From Gemmatimonadota bacterium (lineage in GTDB: Bacteria; Gemmatimonadota; Gemmatimonadetes; Longimicrobiales; Gaopeijiaceae), in contig JBBEBG010000039.1 of the NCBI GenBank assembly GCA_040882465.1, forward strand, positions 1 to 57,247: a stretch of DNA of 57,247 bases, in the 5' to 3' direction. This document shows positions 33,135 to 41,650 of this stretch, in pieces. Every line of letters starts with the position of its first letter. The first letter of the stretch is position 1. The notes under the pieces are model-generated. The model had not been told where the DNA came from. It ran no database searches and saw only the letters and a program-made list of their open reading frames with translations. The translations under genes and the position numbers were made by a program.

Positions 33135-33926
33135 ATGCCGGACTCCCTGCCCTTTCCATTCCCCCTCGAGCGTCCGCTCGTCTTCCTCGATCTGGAGACG
33201 ACCGGACTCCGAATCGGGACCGACCGGATCATCGAGCTCGCGGTCATCCGGCTTTCGCCGAACGGCGACGTATTTGAAAAGGTCCGCCGCTTCAACCCGG
33301 AGATGCCGATCCCCCCGGAAGCGACCGCGGTGCACGGGATCACCGACGCCGACGTCGCGCACGAAACGCCCTTCCCCGCCCGTGCGCGGAGCTTGTCCGA
33401 GCTCCTGGAGCCGTGCGACCTCGCCGGTTTCAACATCCGCCGCTTCGACCTTCCCATCCTCCTCGCCGAGTTCCGGCGAGCCGGCGTTCCCTTCGACGTG
33501 GAAGGGCGGAGACTGCTCGACGTCCAGATGATCTTTCACCGCGAGGAACCGCGCGACCTCTCGGCAGCGGTGCGTTTCTACCTCCATCGAGAGCTGGAGG
33601 AAGCCCACTCCGCACTCGCGGATATCCGCGCGACAGCCGCAGTGCTGGCAGCCCAACTCGAGCGTTATCCGCACATCCCGCGGGACCTGGAAGGATTGGA
33701 TCGGTACTGTGACGAAGTGCGCCCCTTCGAGACCGAGGTGGACCAGTGGTTCCAGCGGACGGCCGACCGCGGGTTCGTCTTTCGGCGAGGAAAACACAAG
33801 GGCCGTCCGATTGCCGAAGTCGCTCTGAGCGAGCCCGACTACCTACGCTGGATGCTCTCTGCGGAGCAAATGGACGACAGTGTCAGGGAGGTCGTGCGCG
33901 GCGCGTTGTCCGGAGGCGCCGGCTAG
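33135..33926 (+). CDS. DnaQ-like 3'-5' exonuclease with C-terminal DUF3820-type domain
   Basis: 263 residues. The DEDDh motifs are visible: FLDLETTG (Asp/Glu), NIRRFDLP (Asp) and HSALADIRAT (His, Asp). The C-terminal ~70 residues (FVFRRGKHKGRPIAEVALSEPDYLRWM) form the small domain found in many stand-alone bacterial exonucleases of this type. Probably acts in DNA proofreading or repair, or RNA turnover. Its stop overlaps the end of the convergent pabC by 4 bases. Confidence 0.87.
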   Translation: MPDSLPFPFPLERPLVFLDLETTGLRIGTDRIIELAVIRLSPNGDVFEKVRRFNPEMPIPPEATAVHGITDADVAHETPFPARARSLSELLEPCDLAGFNIRRFDLPILLAEFRRAGVPFDVEGRRLLDVQMIFHREEPRDLSAAVRFYLHRELEEAHSALADIRATAAVLAAQLERYPHIPRDLEGLDRYCDEVRPFETEVDQWFQRTADRGFVFRRGKHKGRPIAEVALSEPDYLRWMLSAEQMDDSVREVVRGALSGGAG

Positions 33927-34741
33927 CGGCCGATCTCTTTTCGCACGACTTCGCGAAACATGCGTGAGAGGAGGGTGAAGGTCGGCCCGGGTCGCCCCTC
34001 CCCGACCCTCGCTCCCTCCACTTCGATGACGGGGACCACTTCGCGTAGCGAAGAGGAGAGGAGGATTTCCGAGAGCTCCACGAGCTCTTCGGGATGAATC
34101 CCCCGTTCTTCCACCGTGAGTCCGGCACCCCGAGCCACTTCCAGGAGGACACCCCGGGTGATCCCCGGGAGCGCGCCCGCCTCTAGCCCCGGCGCGACGA
34201 ATGTCGTGCCCCGCACCGCGAAGAGGTTCGAGGCCGACCCCTCGACGATCAGGCCTCGGGCGTTGCGGAGGAGCGCTTCGTCGGCGCCCAGGCCCTTCGC
34301 GAGGCGAAGGGCCTGAATCCGCTCCAGGTAACCGATCGCTTTGTGCCCGCTCGTGAGGGCGTGTTCGTCGAGGCGGCCGAAGAGGCGCGCGCGGACTCCC
34401 GCGGCGGCGCCGGCCACCTCCGGCCCGATCGCGCGCACTGAAATGAAGAGGCGTGACCGTGGCTCCGGCGGCGGGGCGAGCCCGACGCCCGCCCCACGCG
34501 TCAGCGTGATACGGAGCGCCCCATCGGGTCCGTCGAAGGCGGCGATCCCGGCGGCCACCCGCTCCCGGAGCGAGTCCGGCATGGGAAAACCGAGCGCCGC
34601 AGCCGAGGCATCGAGGCGGCGGAGATGGGACTCGAGACGAAACGGGTGTCCCCTGTAAATGCGCACTGTCTCGAAGAGCCCGTCGCCGAGGAGGAGTCCG
34701 CGATCGTCCGCCGGGACGACCTCCGGGTCGAAGGCGCTCAC
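33923..34741 (-). CDS. pabC: 4-amino-4-deoxychorismate lyase (PLP, class IV)
   Basis: 272 residues, GTG start overlapping the pabA stop as GTGA. The class IV PLP fold is shown by LLLGDGLFETVR at the N-terminus, the Schiff-base lysine in SGHKAIGYLER and VEGSASNLFAV. It converts aminodeoxychorismate to 4-aminobenzoate for folate. The branched-chain aminotransferase family is the alternative; the pabB-pabA-pabC context decides for PabC. Confidence 0.87.
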   Translation of the reverse strand: MSAFDPEVVPADDRGLLLGDGLFETVRIYRGHPFRLESHLRRLDASAAALGFPMPDSLRERVAAGIAAFDGPDGALRITLTRGAGVGLAPPPEPRSRLFISVRAIGPEVAGAAAGVRARLFGRLDEHALTSGHKAIGYLERIQALRLAKGLGADEALLRNARGLIVEGSASNLFAVRGTTFVAPGLEAGALPGITRGVLLEVARGAGLTVEERGIHPEELVELSEILLSSSLREVVPVIEVEGARVGEGRPGPTFTLLSRMFREVVRKEIGR

Positions 34742-35367
34742 GACCCGCCACCGGCGGAGGTACTCTCCTCGCGGCGGCGGGCCGCGCCCGCTCCCTCCGG
34801 CGAGCCCAACGCGAGGAAGTTCTCGAAGATCGTCTGACCGACGGGAGTGAGCACCGACTCGGGGTGGAATTGTACGCCCCACACTGGATGGGTTCGATGC
34901 CGCAGGGCCATGATTTCGCCGGCGCGGGTCCGGGCCGCGACGGAGAAGGTGTCCGGGAGATCGCCGGCGCGGACCGCGAGGGAGTGGTAGAGTCCAGCGG
35001 GAAAAGGCGAAGGGAGACCGGCCAGGATTCCCTCCCCCGCGTGGAAGATCTCCGCGGCTCTCCCGTGCGCCGGATCCAAAGCGGGAACGAGTGACGCCCC
35101 GTACGCCGCGGCGACCGCCTGGTGACCGAGGCAGATTCCGAGGATGGGCACCCGGCCCTCCAAAACGCGCACGAGCTCCACGCTGATCCCAGCCTCCGCG
35201 GGGGTGCAGGGCCCGGGCGAAAGCACGACGCGCGACGGGACACGGGCCACCGCCTCCGCCACGGTGAGCGCATCGCTCCGCACGACTTCGACCTCCGCGC
35301 CGAGCTCCCGGAAGGAACGCGCGACGTTGAACACGAAGGAGTCGTAATTGTCGAGCAGGAGGATCAC
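34738..35367 (-). CDS. pabA: aminodeoxychorismate synthase glutaminase subunit
   Basis: 209 residues, GTG start 4 bases after the pabB stop. Class I glutamine amidotransferase: ILLLDNYDSF, SPGPCTPAEAG, GICLGHQ with the nucleophile Cys, and FHPES with the catalytic His. It supplies ammonia to PabB. In many bacteria the same protein also serves TrpE; trpE in this window (43807) has no glutaminase beside it, so PabA may be shared. Confidence 0.92.
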   Translation of the reverse strand: MILLLDNYDSFVFNVARSFRELGAEVEVVRSDALTVAEAVARVPSRVVLSPGPCTPAEAGISVELVRVLEGRVPILGICLGHQAVAAAYGASLVPALDPAHGRAAEIFHAGEGILAGLPSPFPAGLYHSLAVRAGDLPDTFSVAARTRAGEIMALRHRTHPVWGVQFHPESVLTPVGQTIFENFLALGSPEGAGAARRREESTSAGGGS

Positions 35368-35371
35368 CGTC

Positions 35372-36829
35372 TCATCCCCATCCGGGGGAGATCGCCTGAA
35401 GGAAGGCCCGCGCCTTGTCCTCCGTTTCCGCCCACTCGGCTTCCGGATTCGAAGCGAGGGTGATCCCACCCCCCGTCCCATAGTGCGCCCGGCCGTCGCG
35501 CAGCACCGCCGTCCGGATCGCCACCGAGAGCTCCGCATCACCGTGGAATCCGAGGATCCCCAGTGCGCCGGTGTACACTCCTCGTCGCACCGGTTCCAAC
35601 TCGCGAAGGATTTCCATCGCGCGGATTTTCGGGGCGCCGGTGACACTCCCTCCGGGGAATGTCGCTCGAAGCAGGTCCATGATCGTCTTGTCGGGTCCGA
35701 GACGGCCGGTCACGGTGGAGACGAGATGGTGCACGGTCGGGTGCGTCTCCACGGTGGCGAGCCGGGAGACGGCGATCGAACCCGGGAGCGAAACGCGAGA
35801 GAGGTCGTTTCGGAGGAGATCCACGATCATCACGTTTTCGGCGCGGTCCTTGTCGCTCCCTGCGAGGTCGCGCCGAAGGACCTCGTCTTCCTCGGTGGTT
35901 CTCCCGCGCGGGCGCGTCCCCTTGATCGGCGAGGTCGCAATGCCGCGGCCTCGAAGCGAAAGGAAGAGCTCCGGGGAAATCGAAGCCACTTCCGCGTCTC
36001 CGCAATCCAGGTAGGCCGCGTAAGGGGCAGGGCTCGCCTCCACCATCGCCCCGTAAAGCTCCGTTCCGGACATCGCGGTCTGGACCGTGAGCCGCCGCGT
36101 CAGATTCGCCTGGAAGAGGTCCCCGGCGCGAATGTATTCCCGAATCCTCTCGACGCCGGCCAGGAAGGCATCCCGCTCGAGGGAAGAGGTCCCGGGCGCG
36201 ACCGGAGAGGGCGCCCTCGACTTCGAGCCCTCCATCGAGCGCGAGGCGGCCCCCGGCACTCTTACTCGCTCCGCGAGCCGCTCGAGCCGCGCGACGGTCT
36301 CTTCCTTCGTCCGACCGGGAAGGACGGACGCGACGGCCGCGCACGACCCCCGGTTCCGATCCCATACGACCGCCGAGTCGTAAACGCCGAACCAGGCATC
36401 GGGGATTCCGAGGTCGTTCGGACGGGAGGGAGGGAGGTGTTCCAGATAGTCCCCCGCCTCGTAGCCGAGGAACCCGATGACGCCGCCGGCGAAGGAAACG
36501 CCGTCCGAGGGCGGCGGCATGTGCCAGCGGGCAAGGAGGAAGTCCAGACCCGCGAAGGGGTCGGCGAGGGGCTCAGCATCCTCCATCGCCCCCGTCCCCG
36601 CGACCCGTGTCCTCCCTCCGGAGGACCGGAGCACGGCGATCGGGTCGGCCGCGACGAAAGAAAAGGTCCCCTCTTCTCCGGCGCTTTCGAGGAGGACCCG
36701 CCCGGGAAGCCCCGCGAGCCGTTTCAGGGCGTCGGACGGAGCAGGAGGCGAGTCCAGCTCGATCCTGAGGACGACCCCGGGATTGTCGCGCCCAAATGGG
36801 GTTCCAAGGCGGGAAGAGGGGACGTTCAT
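35372..36829 (-). CDS. pabB: aminodeoxychorismate synthase component I
   Basis: 485 residues. The chorismate-binding domain carries PIKGTRPRG, with the lysine that PabB uses as a nucleophile (TrpE has Ala there: PIAGT). Other motifs are FQANLTRR, DLLRNDL, FPGGSVTGAPK and YTGALG. It turns chorismate and ammonia into aminodeoxychorismate. First gene of the pabB-pabA-pabC operon, divergent from a small membrane gene with about 140 bases between. Confidence 0.93.
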   Translation of the reverse strand: MNVPSSRLGTPFGRDNPGVVLRIELDSPPAPSDALKRLAGLPGRVLLESAGEEGTFSFVAADPIAVLRSSGGRTRVAGTGAMEDAEPLADPFAGLDFLLARWHMPPPSDGVSFAGGVIGFLGYEAGDYLEHLPPSRPNDLGIPDAWFGVYDSAVVWDRNRGSCAAVASVLPGRTKEETVARLERLAERVRVPGAASRSMEGSKSRAPSPVAPGTSSLERDAFLAGVERIREYIRAGDLFQANLTRRLTVQTAMSGTELYGAMVEASPAPYAAYLDCGDAEVASISPELFLSLRGRGIATSPIKGTRPRGRTTEEDEVLRRDLAGSDKDRAENVMIVDLLRNDLSRVSLPGSIAVSRLATVETHPTVHHLVSTVTGRLGPDKTIMDLLRATFPGGSVTGAPKIRAMEILRELEPVRRGVYTGALGILGFHGDAELSVAIRTAVLRDGRAHYGTGGGITLASNPEAEWAETEDKARAFLQAISPGWG

Positions 36830-36969
36830 CGGCGGATCCTACCGGAGCTTCAGGGGGTGCAGCAAGGCGCGCCGCGCGGTATCCTTCCCTTTCCCGGTCC
36901 GGACCGGTCCCCCGCGCGGGGCTTGTCCACCCGCTCCCGCGCCTCGCGCACACTTGCACAGGGAAACCC

Positions 36970-37374
36970 ATGCTCACCGGACTGCTCCACGCGCACTCGG
37001 GCCTTAGATACCTGATCCTCATCGCGGGAGTCGTGGCTTTCGCTTACTCTCTCTTCGCGGTACTGACGCGCCGCCCGTACGACCGGGGTCTCCGGGCGAC
37101 AGGCGCGTCCTTCGCCGGGCTCCTGCACCTCCAGGTCCTCCTCGGCTTCATCATGATCGTCTCGGGAGAATTTTATTCGGCGCTGATCGGCCACATCTTC
37201 ATGATGTTCTTCGCGGCGGTGACGGCCCAGGTCCCCGTCTCCGTCATGCGCCGCCGGCCGCCCGAGGCGCGAACCGCACTCCCCCACCTGATCGCCGTGA
37301 CGATCGCGGGGGTGCTCATTTGGGGAGGGGTCAGGGCGATCGGCCGGGGGGTCCTCACCTCCACGGTCTTTTAG
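36970..37374 (+). CDS. small four-helix membrane protein, unknown function
   Basis: 134 residues with four predicted membrane helices (about 10-28, 46-66, 72-92, 108-126). The first helix begins MLTGLLHAHSGLRYLILIAG and histidines recur at helix ends (LLHAHSGLR, LLHLQ, LIGHIF), which could be haem or metal ligands. The pattern resembles small cytochrome-b561-like or DUF-type proteins of Bacteroidota, but the match is not secure. It is 12 bases upstream of the patatin gene, probably one operon. Confidence 0.7.
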   Translation: MLTGLLHAHSGLRYLILIAGVVAFAYSLFAVLTRRPYDRGLRATGASFAGLLHLQVLLGFIMIVSGEFYSALIGHIFMMFFAAVTAQVPVSVMRRRPPEARTALPHLIAVTIAGVLIWGGVRAIGRGVLTSTVF

Positions 37375-37385
37375 CGGGACGGCGG

Positions 37386-38660
37386 ATGGCGCAGACGGGA
37401 GCGCTCACGGGCGGGACAGACCCGGAGCCTGGCCCGCTGGGGCTCGTGATGGGAGGCGGGGGCGCACGCGCCGCCTACCAGGTTGGGTTTCTTCGAGCAC
37501 TCGCCCGGGCCGTGCCCGATCTCGAGGTCCCCATCATCACCGGCGTCAGCGCGGGGGCCATCAATGCCGCCCACCTCGCCGCCCACTCCGGGACCTTCCG
37601 CGAGGCAGTCGAGGACCTCGCCAAGCTCTGGGAGTCGCTGACGATGGAGCAGGTCTTCCGCATCTCCCCGGGTCGGCTCAGTTGGAACGTGATGCGGTGG
37701 GGAATGCAGCTCGTCTCGGGAGGGCTCGGCGGCCCGCCGAAGGTCCGTGGGCTCGTGGACACCGCGCCCCTCCGCACCTTTCTCGAGACGGCACTGGGAG
37801 TGACCGAAGGCCGTATTCCGGGAATCGACGAAAAGGCCCGCGCGGGTCGCCTCCGGGCCGTCGCCATCAGCACGTCGTCTTATTCGACCGGACAGTCGGT
37901 GACCTGGGTGCAGGGAAGCGCGGCGTGCGAATGGCTTCGCCCCCAGCGCCGGGGAAAGCTCTCCGAGATCGGGGTGGATCACGTCATGGCCTCCGCGGCC
38001 CTCCCCCTTTTTTTTCCGGCGGTCCAGATCGGGAACGAGTGGTACGGAGACGGCGGGATCCGCCTCTCCGCTCCTCTTTCACCGGCTCTCCATCTCGGAG
38101 CGAAGCGCATCCTCGCGATCTCGACGCGATTCCGGCGGCTCCCGCGCGAAGAAGAAGATCCCGCGATCCACCAATATCCGCCGCCGGCACAGGTCATCGG
38201 CTCGTTAATGAACTCCGTTTTCCTCGACCTCCTCGACCAGGACGCGTGGCGGGTCGAGTTGATGAACGACCTCCTCCGCCGCATGGAGCCCGAGGCGAGG
38301 GGGGACCTGCAGGTGGTGCGGCTCCTGACCCTTCGCCCTTCCAGGGACCTCGGGCGGCTGGCCGGTGACTTCGAGTTGGGGCTTCCCCGGACCTTCCGCT
38401 TCCTTGTCCGCGGGCTGGGAACGCGTCAGACGAAGAGCCCCGACCTCCTCTCTTTCCTTCTCTTTCAGCCCGAATACCTCCGCATTCTCCTCGAGATCGG
38501 GGAGCAGGACGGCGAGGCCCGGATTGGAGAGATCGAAGAGCTGGTTCGGGGCGAGTCCCGGGGGGAGAAGGGAACGGTCGCGGCCGGGACCCTTACCTCG
38601 TCCCCCCAACTCGCCGAAGGAGAATCTCCACCTCCGCACCCCCCCCTTCGCGATTCCTGA
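37386..38660 (+). CDS. patatin-like phospholipase
   Basis: 424 residues. Glycine-rich oxyanion loop GGGGARAAYQVG near 22-33, nucleophile Ser in GVSAGAINA and catalytic Asp in DGGIRLSAP, giving the Ser-Asp dyad of RssA/patatin lipases. It should hydrolyse acyl esters of lipids near the inner membrane. Its last 68 bases overlap the convergent kinase-like gene, and the final ~25 residues are low-complexity and proline-rich. Confidence 0.87.
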   Translation: MAQTGALTGGTDPEPGPLGLVMGGGGARAAYQVGFLRALARAVPDLEVPIITGVSAGAINAAHLAAHSGTFREAVEDLAKLWESLTMEQVFRISPGRLSWNVMRWGMQLVSGGLGGPPKVRGLVDTAPLRTFLETALGVTEGRIPGIDEKARAGRLRAVAISTSSYSTGQSVTWVQGSAACEWLRPQRRGKLSEIGVDHVMASAALPLFFPAVQIGNEWYGDGGIRLSAPLSPALHLGAKRILAISTRFRRLPREEEDPAIHQYPPPAQVIGSLMNSVFLDLLDQDAWRVELMNDLLRRMEPEARGDLQVVRLLTLRPSRDLGRLAGDFELGLPRTFRFLVRGLGTRQTKSPDLLSFLLFQPEYLRILLEIGEQDGEARIGEIEELVRGESRGEKGTVAAGTLTSSPQLAEGESPPPHPPLRDS

Positions 38661-39420
38661 GGGTCAGGGTCGCGTCCTGCTTGGCGAGGACCTTTCGGGC
38701 ATGGGTGAGGCCCAGACCCAGCGCGTCGCGATCCGTGGTCCAGAACGGCTCGAAGGCGCGGTAGAGGGCGTCGGGGGTGAATCCGGGCCCTCGATCCCGC
38801 ACGAAGAGCTTGACCCGGTCTCCCGCCGACTCCGCGACGACTTCCACGGTGCTCCCCTTCCCGAAGCGACCCGCATTGGCGAGAAGGAGGTAGAGCGCGT
38901 CCTTGAACGCCTCCGGCGCGACGTGGGCGGCGAGGACCTCGGCGGGGGCACTGAATTTCACCGGGACTCCAGTGTCGAGCGCAAACTCCCGCGTCACCGC
39001 CTGCACGATGGCTCCCAGATTCTCCGTGCCGGGCACCTCGCCTTTCCGGTCCTTCGCGAAAAAAGCGAGATCCTCGAGCGCATTCGTCGCGTCGTCCAGG
39101 CGGGCTCCGCCCTCCGGCCTCGCGCGCGCAGCCTGGAGGGGTGCGAGGACCGCCTCCTCGAGGTAGCGAAACAGCCCGCGGATTGCTGCGTCCGGGTCGC
39201 CGGCCTCGGAAGGTCGTCCCGCACCGCGGGAGATCGCCGCACGGAGCTTCGCGACCTCCGGCGGGTCTTCCGCCTGAGCGGCTGCCGAAACGCCGGCACC
39301 TTCCGCCTCCCGCACGAGGCGCTCCACGGCGCGCCCGAGTCGCCCGTCGCCTCCCCGTGTGAGGAGGATGATCACCACCACGACGAGGAGCGCGACGAGG
39401 ACCCAGGGGAGCCAGGTCAT
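38593..39420 (-). CDS. membrane histidine-kinase-like ATPase (no phosphoacceptor histidine seen)
   Basis: 275 residues. One N-terminal transmembrane helix (4-22, WLPWVLVALLVVVVIIL), a helical linker, then an HATPase_c domain with the N box (LYLLLANAGRF), G1 (VRDRGPGF), F (FEPFWTTD) and G2 (GLGLTHARKVL). The dimerisation helix region (about 85-130) has no HELRxPL-like histidine, and no response regulator is adjacent. Its ATG overlaps the peroxiredoxin stop. It may be a degenerate kinase or may use another phosphorelay partner. Confidence 0.75.
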   Translation of the reverse strand: MTWLPWVLVALLVVVVIILLTRGGDGRLGRAVERLVREAEGAGVSAAAQAEDPPEVAKLRAAISRGAGRPSEAGDPDAAIRGLFRYLEEAVLAPLQAARARPEGGARLDDATNALEDLAFFAKDRKGEVPGTENLGAIVQAVTREFALDTGVPVKFSAPAEVLAAHVAPEAFKDALYLLLANAGRFGKGSTVEVVAESAGDRVKLFVRDRGPGFTPDALYRAFEPFWTTDRDALGLGLTHARKVLAKQDATLTLRNREGGGAEVEILLRRVGGTR

Positions 39421-39905
39421 GGCGTACCCGCCCGGATCGCGGCGACGACCTCGTTCGCGTGTCCTTCAGGATCCACTCGCCGCCACACCTTCCGCACGAT
39501 TCCGGATTCGTCGATGAAAAAAGTGCTCCGCTCGACTCCCCAGTAAGTGTTGCCGTACATCATCTTCTCCCTCCAGACGCCGTAGTCTTCCGCGACGGAA
39601 TGATCCTCGTCCGCCAGGAGCGGAAAGTTGAGTCCGAGCTTATCTCGAAAGTCCGCGTGAGACGGGACCGGATCGGGGGAGACGCCGAGGACGGAGACCC
39701 CCTCGTTCGACAGCCCCGGTAGGGCATCCCGGAAGTCGCACGCTTCTTTCGTACACCCGGGGGTATCGTCCTTTGGATAGAAGTAGAGGACGACGCGCCG
39801 TCCCCGGAATTCGGAAATCCGAACCCTCCCGCCGTCGTCCGCCGGGAGCTCGAAGTCGGGTGCGAGGTCTCCCTCCATCGGCTCTGCCACGGGATCCCCA
39901 CCCAA
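39417..39905 (-). CDS. bcp: peroxiredoxin, PrxQ/BCP type
   Basis: 162 residues. Peroxidatic Cys in DDTPGCTKEACDFRD with the resolving Cys five positions later, the classical atypical 2-Cys BCP arrangement. It reduces peroxides with thioredoxin. It overlaps the kinase-like gene by 4 bases; that coupling is unusual and may point to an oxidative-stress input. Confidence 0.93.
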   Translation of the reverse strand: MGGDPVAEPMEGDLAPDFELPADDGGRVRISEFRGRRVVLYFYPKDDTPGCTKEACDFRDALPGLSNEGVSVLGVSPDPVPSHADFRDKLGLNFPLLADEDHSVAEDYGVWREKMMYGNTYWGVERSTFFIDESGIVRKVWRRVDPEGHANEVVAAIRAGTP

Positions 39906-39909
39906 TCCG

Positions 39910-40632
39910 CTAGTTGGGGTCCGGGCATGATGGCGCCGGCACCCGTCGAGCCTCGTTCGAGAGTGTCCCTTCCTCGATCGACCAGAGGCAACGGAGGTGG
40001 CCCCGGGCCCGGCATTCGGGATGCGTCACCCTGGCCTGGACCTTTTCGTACGCCTCGAGCACGGCCTGGGAAAACCCGGTGACGAGCGCACATGCCCCGC
40101 CTCCCGGGTCCCCCTCCAAAAGCACGTCATGCACGGCCTCGAGCCGAAACGAAGGGCCCGCGGACTTCACGAGAGCCCCTCCGAACAGAGCGCGGAGGCG
40201 GGCCTGTGTGCGCCGCCGCGCCAGCCCGAGCACCATTTTCGGGGGCAGAATACGCCGCCATGCGGGAGCTCCGTCAACCGCCGTCAGGGAGCGCCCCACT
40301 TCCTGAAACACCTCGTCCGAGTCGGGGCGGCGCGTGACAAGCCGGATCAGATCGGTCACCTCCGCCTCGGGAATCCTGCGTCCGCGCTTCGCTTCCTGCT
40401 GGTAACGGTAGATCTGCGAGCGGACGACCCCCGAGAGCCCGAAGCGCCGCGGAAGGGTCTCGGTCACATTCTCGTCGTCGAGCACTTCTCCCGGGCGATC
40501 GTGATCGCGCAGGGCTTCCAGGAGGGCGAGCGCCACCCGGGCGTGCACACGGCGTCCGCGCGATTTCATAAGGTCGGAGACGACGGTGGAGTTCGACTCG
40601 GTTGCCGAGGTAGATCTGAGCTCTGCTGCCAT
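39910..40632 (-). CDS. unknown cytoplasmic protein with V4R-like cysteine-containing C-terminus
   Basis: 240 residues. The N-terminal 40% is basic and helical, with a region (RRFGLSGVVRSQIYRYQQEA) that could bind DNA. The C-terminal half ends ARVTHPECRARGHLRCLWSI, a Cys-x7-Cys pattern with flanks that resemble the V4R/4-vinyl-reductase or haem-NO-like small-molecule-binding fold. If so, it may be a ligand-sensing regulator. Neither half is a secure match. The start MAAELRS is chosen because the frame upstream overlaps a promoter and leader of the opposite strand. Confidence 0.6.
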   Translation of the reverse strand: MAAELRSTSATESNSTVVSDLMKSRGRRVHARVALALLEALRDHDRPGEVLDDENVTETLPRRFGLSGVVRSQIYRYQQEAKRGRRIPEAEVTDLIRLVTRRPDSDEVFQEVGRSLTAVDGAPAWRRILPPKMVLGLARRRTQARLRALFGGALVKSAGPSFRLEAVHDVLLEGDPGGGACALVTGFSQAVLEAYEKVQARVTHPECRARGHLRCLWSIEEGTLSNEARRVPAPSCPDPN

Positions 40633-40797
40633 GATCCGGACGGAGGAGTGGCGATCGCGGTCGGTGGAATCTGGTCCCGCCGGGGGGCGACGGCAACGAC
40701 TTGACATCGCCCTGATGTCCCGAACACGGACCCCGGTGAGCCCGGCCCGGGCTCGTGGGAAGCCCGCCGTCGCTTTCTCATGGTGCCGGCGCTCACC

Positions 40798-40826
40798 TTG
40801 AAAATCGGGCCGATTCGCCCCATATT
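40798..40826 (+). promoter_or_regulatory. promoter for the structured leader/small RNA
   Basis: TTGAAA (40798-40803), a 17-base spacer and CATATT (40821-40826). It lies in the otherwise non-coding gap between the divergent unknown gene and the ECF sigma gene. Confidence 0.55.
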
Positions 40827-40833
40827 TGTTCTT

Positions 40834-40918
40834 GATCGTCGCGTGGATGCACGATTCCCCTTTCTCCGGGGCAAACGACACTCAAAGGGCCCGTGCGGAC
40901 GGTACGGTGCCCTTTTTT
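40834..40918 (+). ncRNA. candidate structured leader or small RNA ending in an intrinsic terminator, upstream of an ECF sigma gene
   Basis: From the predicted start (about 40834) the RNA would hold a hairpin ATCGT-11-ACGAT (40835-40855), a short CCCC-7-GGGG stem (857-871), and a strong terminator: AAAGGGC-CCGT, 9-base loop, ACGG-T-GCCCTTT, ending in six T (40884-40918). It finishes 52 bases before the sigma-factor ATG. It is either an 85-base small RNA or an attenuator controlling that gene. The region 40633-40797 upstream holds nothing else I can name. Confidence 0.5.
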
Positions 40919-40970
40919 GTCCCCTCCCACGCCGCGGTCGCATTCACCCCCACGAGGAATTCCCACGGAC

Positions 40971-41615
40971 ATGTCCGAGCTCTCTACAGACCGGCACGAA
41001 GCCCCTCACCCCGACGCCGCGGCCGCGCACCGCGGACTCGACGAGTTGAGCGATGAGGAGCTGGTCACAGCCCATCTGGACGGCCGTCCCGGGGCCTTTC
41101 AGGAGCTCTTCGATCGTTATCGGGACCGACTCGTCCATTTCATCACCCGCAAAACAGGCGATTCGGATCGCGCACAGGATCTCGTCCAGGAGGCGTTCAT
41201 CCGGGTTACCCGCCACCTGCACCGCTTCGACACGAGCAAGAAGTTCTCGACCTGGATCTACACGATTGCGAGCAATCTTTCGAAAAACGAGCTCCGGAAC
41301 CGCTCCCGCAGCCCGCTCGTCCTTTTCCAGAAGCTCACGAACAACTGGGACGACGACCATCGCCCGCTCCAGTTCGAGGACGCGAGCATGCGCCCCGACG
41401 ACCTCTACCGCAAGCGCTTTCTCCAGCGCATCGTCGAAGACACGGTGGAAAAACTTCCCGAGCACCACCGCCTCGTCTTCCGGCTCCGTGAGCTGGAGGG
41501 GAAGAGCTACGAGGAGATCTCCGAGATCACGGGCGTGAACCTCGGTACGGTCAAGAGCCGCCTCCATCGGGCGCGGAACTCCTTCGCTCAGAGGATCGAG
41601 CACCTCCTGAACTGA
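40971..41615 (+). CDS. ECF-family RNA polymerase sigma factor
   Basis: 214 residues. Region 2 contains AFQELFDRYRDRLVHFI, QDLVQEAFIRVTRHL and KFSTWIYTIASNLSKNEL; region 4 has EKLPEHHRLVFRLRELEGKSYEEISEITGVNLGT (split here at about 150-190) with the helix-turn-helix TVKSRLHRAR. The group resembles the RpoE-like ECF sigmas. No anti-sigma gene is adjacent; the next gene encodes a coiled-coil protein. A leader with a terminator precedes it. Confidence 0.92.
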   Translation: MSELSTDRHEAPHPDAAAAHRGLDELSDEELVTAHLDGRPGAFQELFDRYRDRLVHFITRKTGDSDRAQDLVQEAFIRVTRHLHRFDTSKKFSTWIYTIASNLSKNELRNRSRSPLVLFQKLTNNWDDDHRPLQFEDASMRPDDLYRKRFLQRIVEDTVEKLPEHHRLVFRLRELEGKSYEEISEITGVNLGTVKSRLHRARNSFAQRIEHLLN

Positions 41616-41650
41616 AGAGGTCACGGCCGTAGTCCACCTGCCGACCTTTC

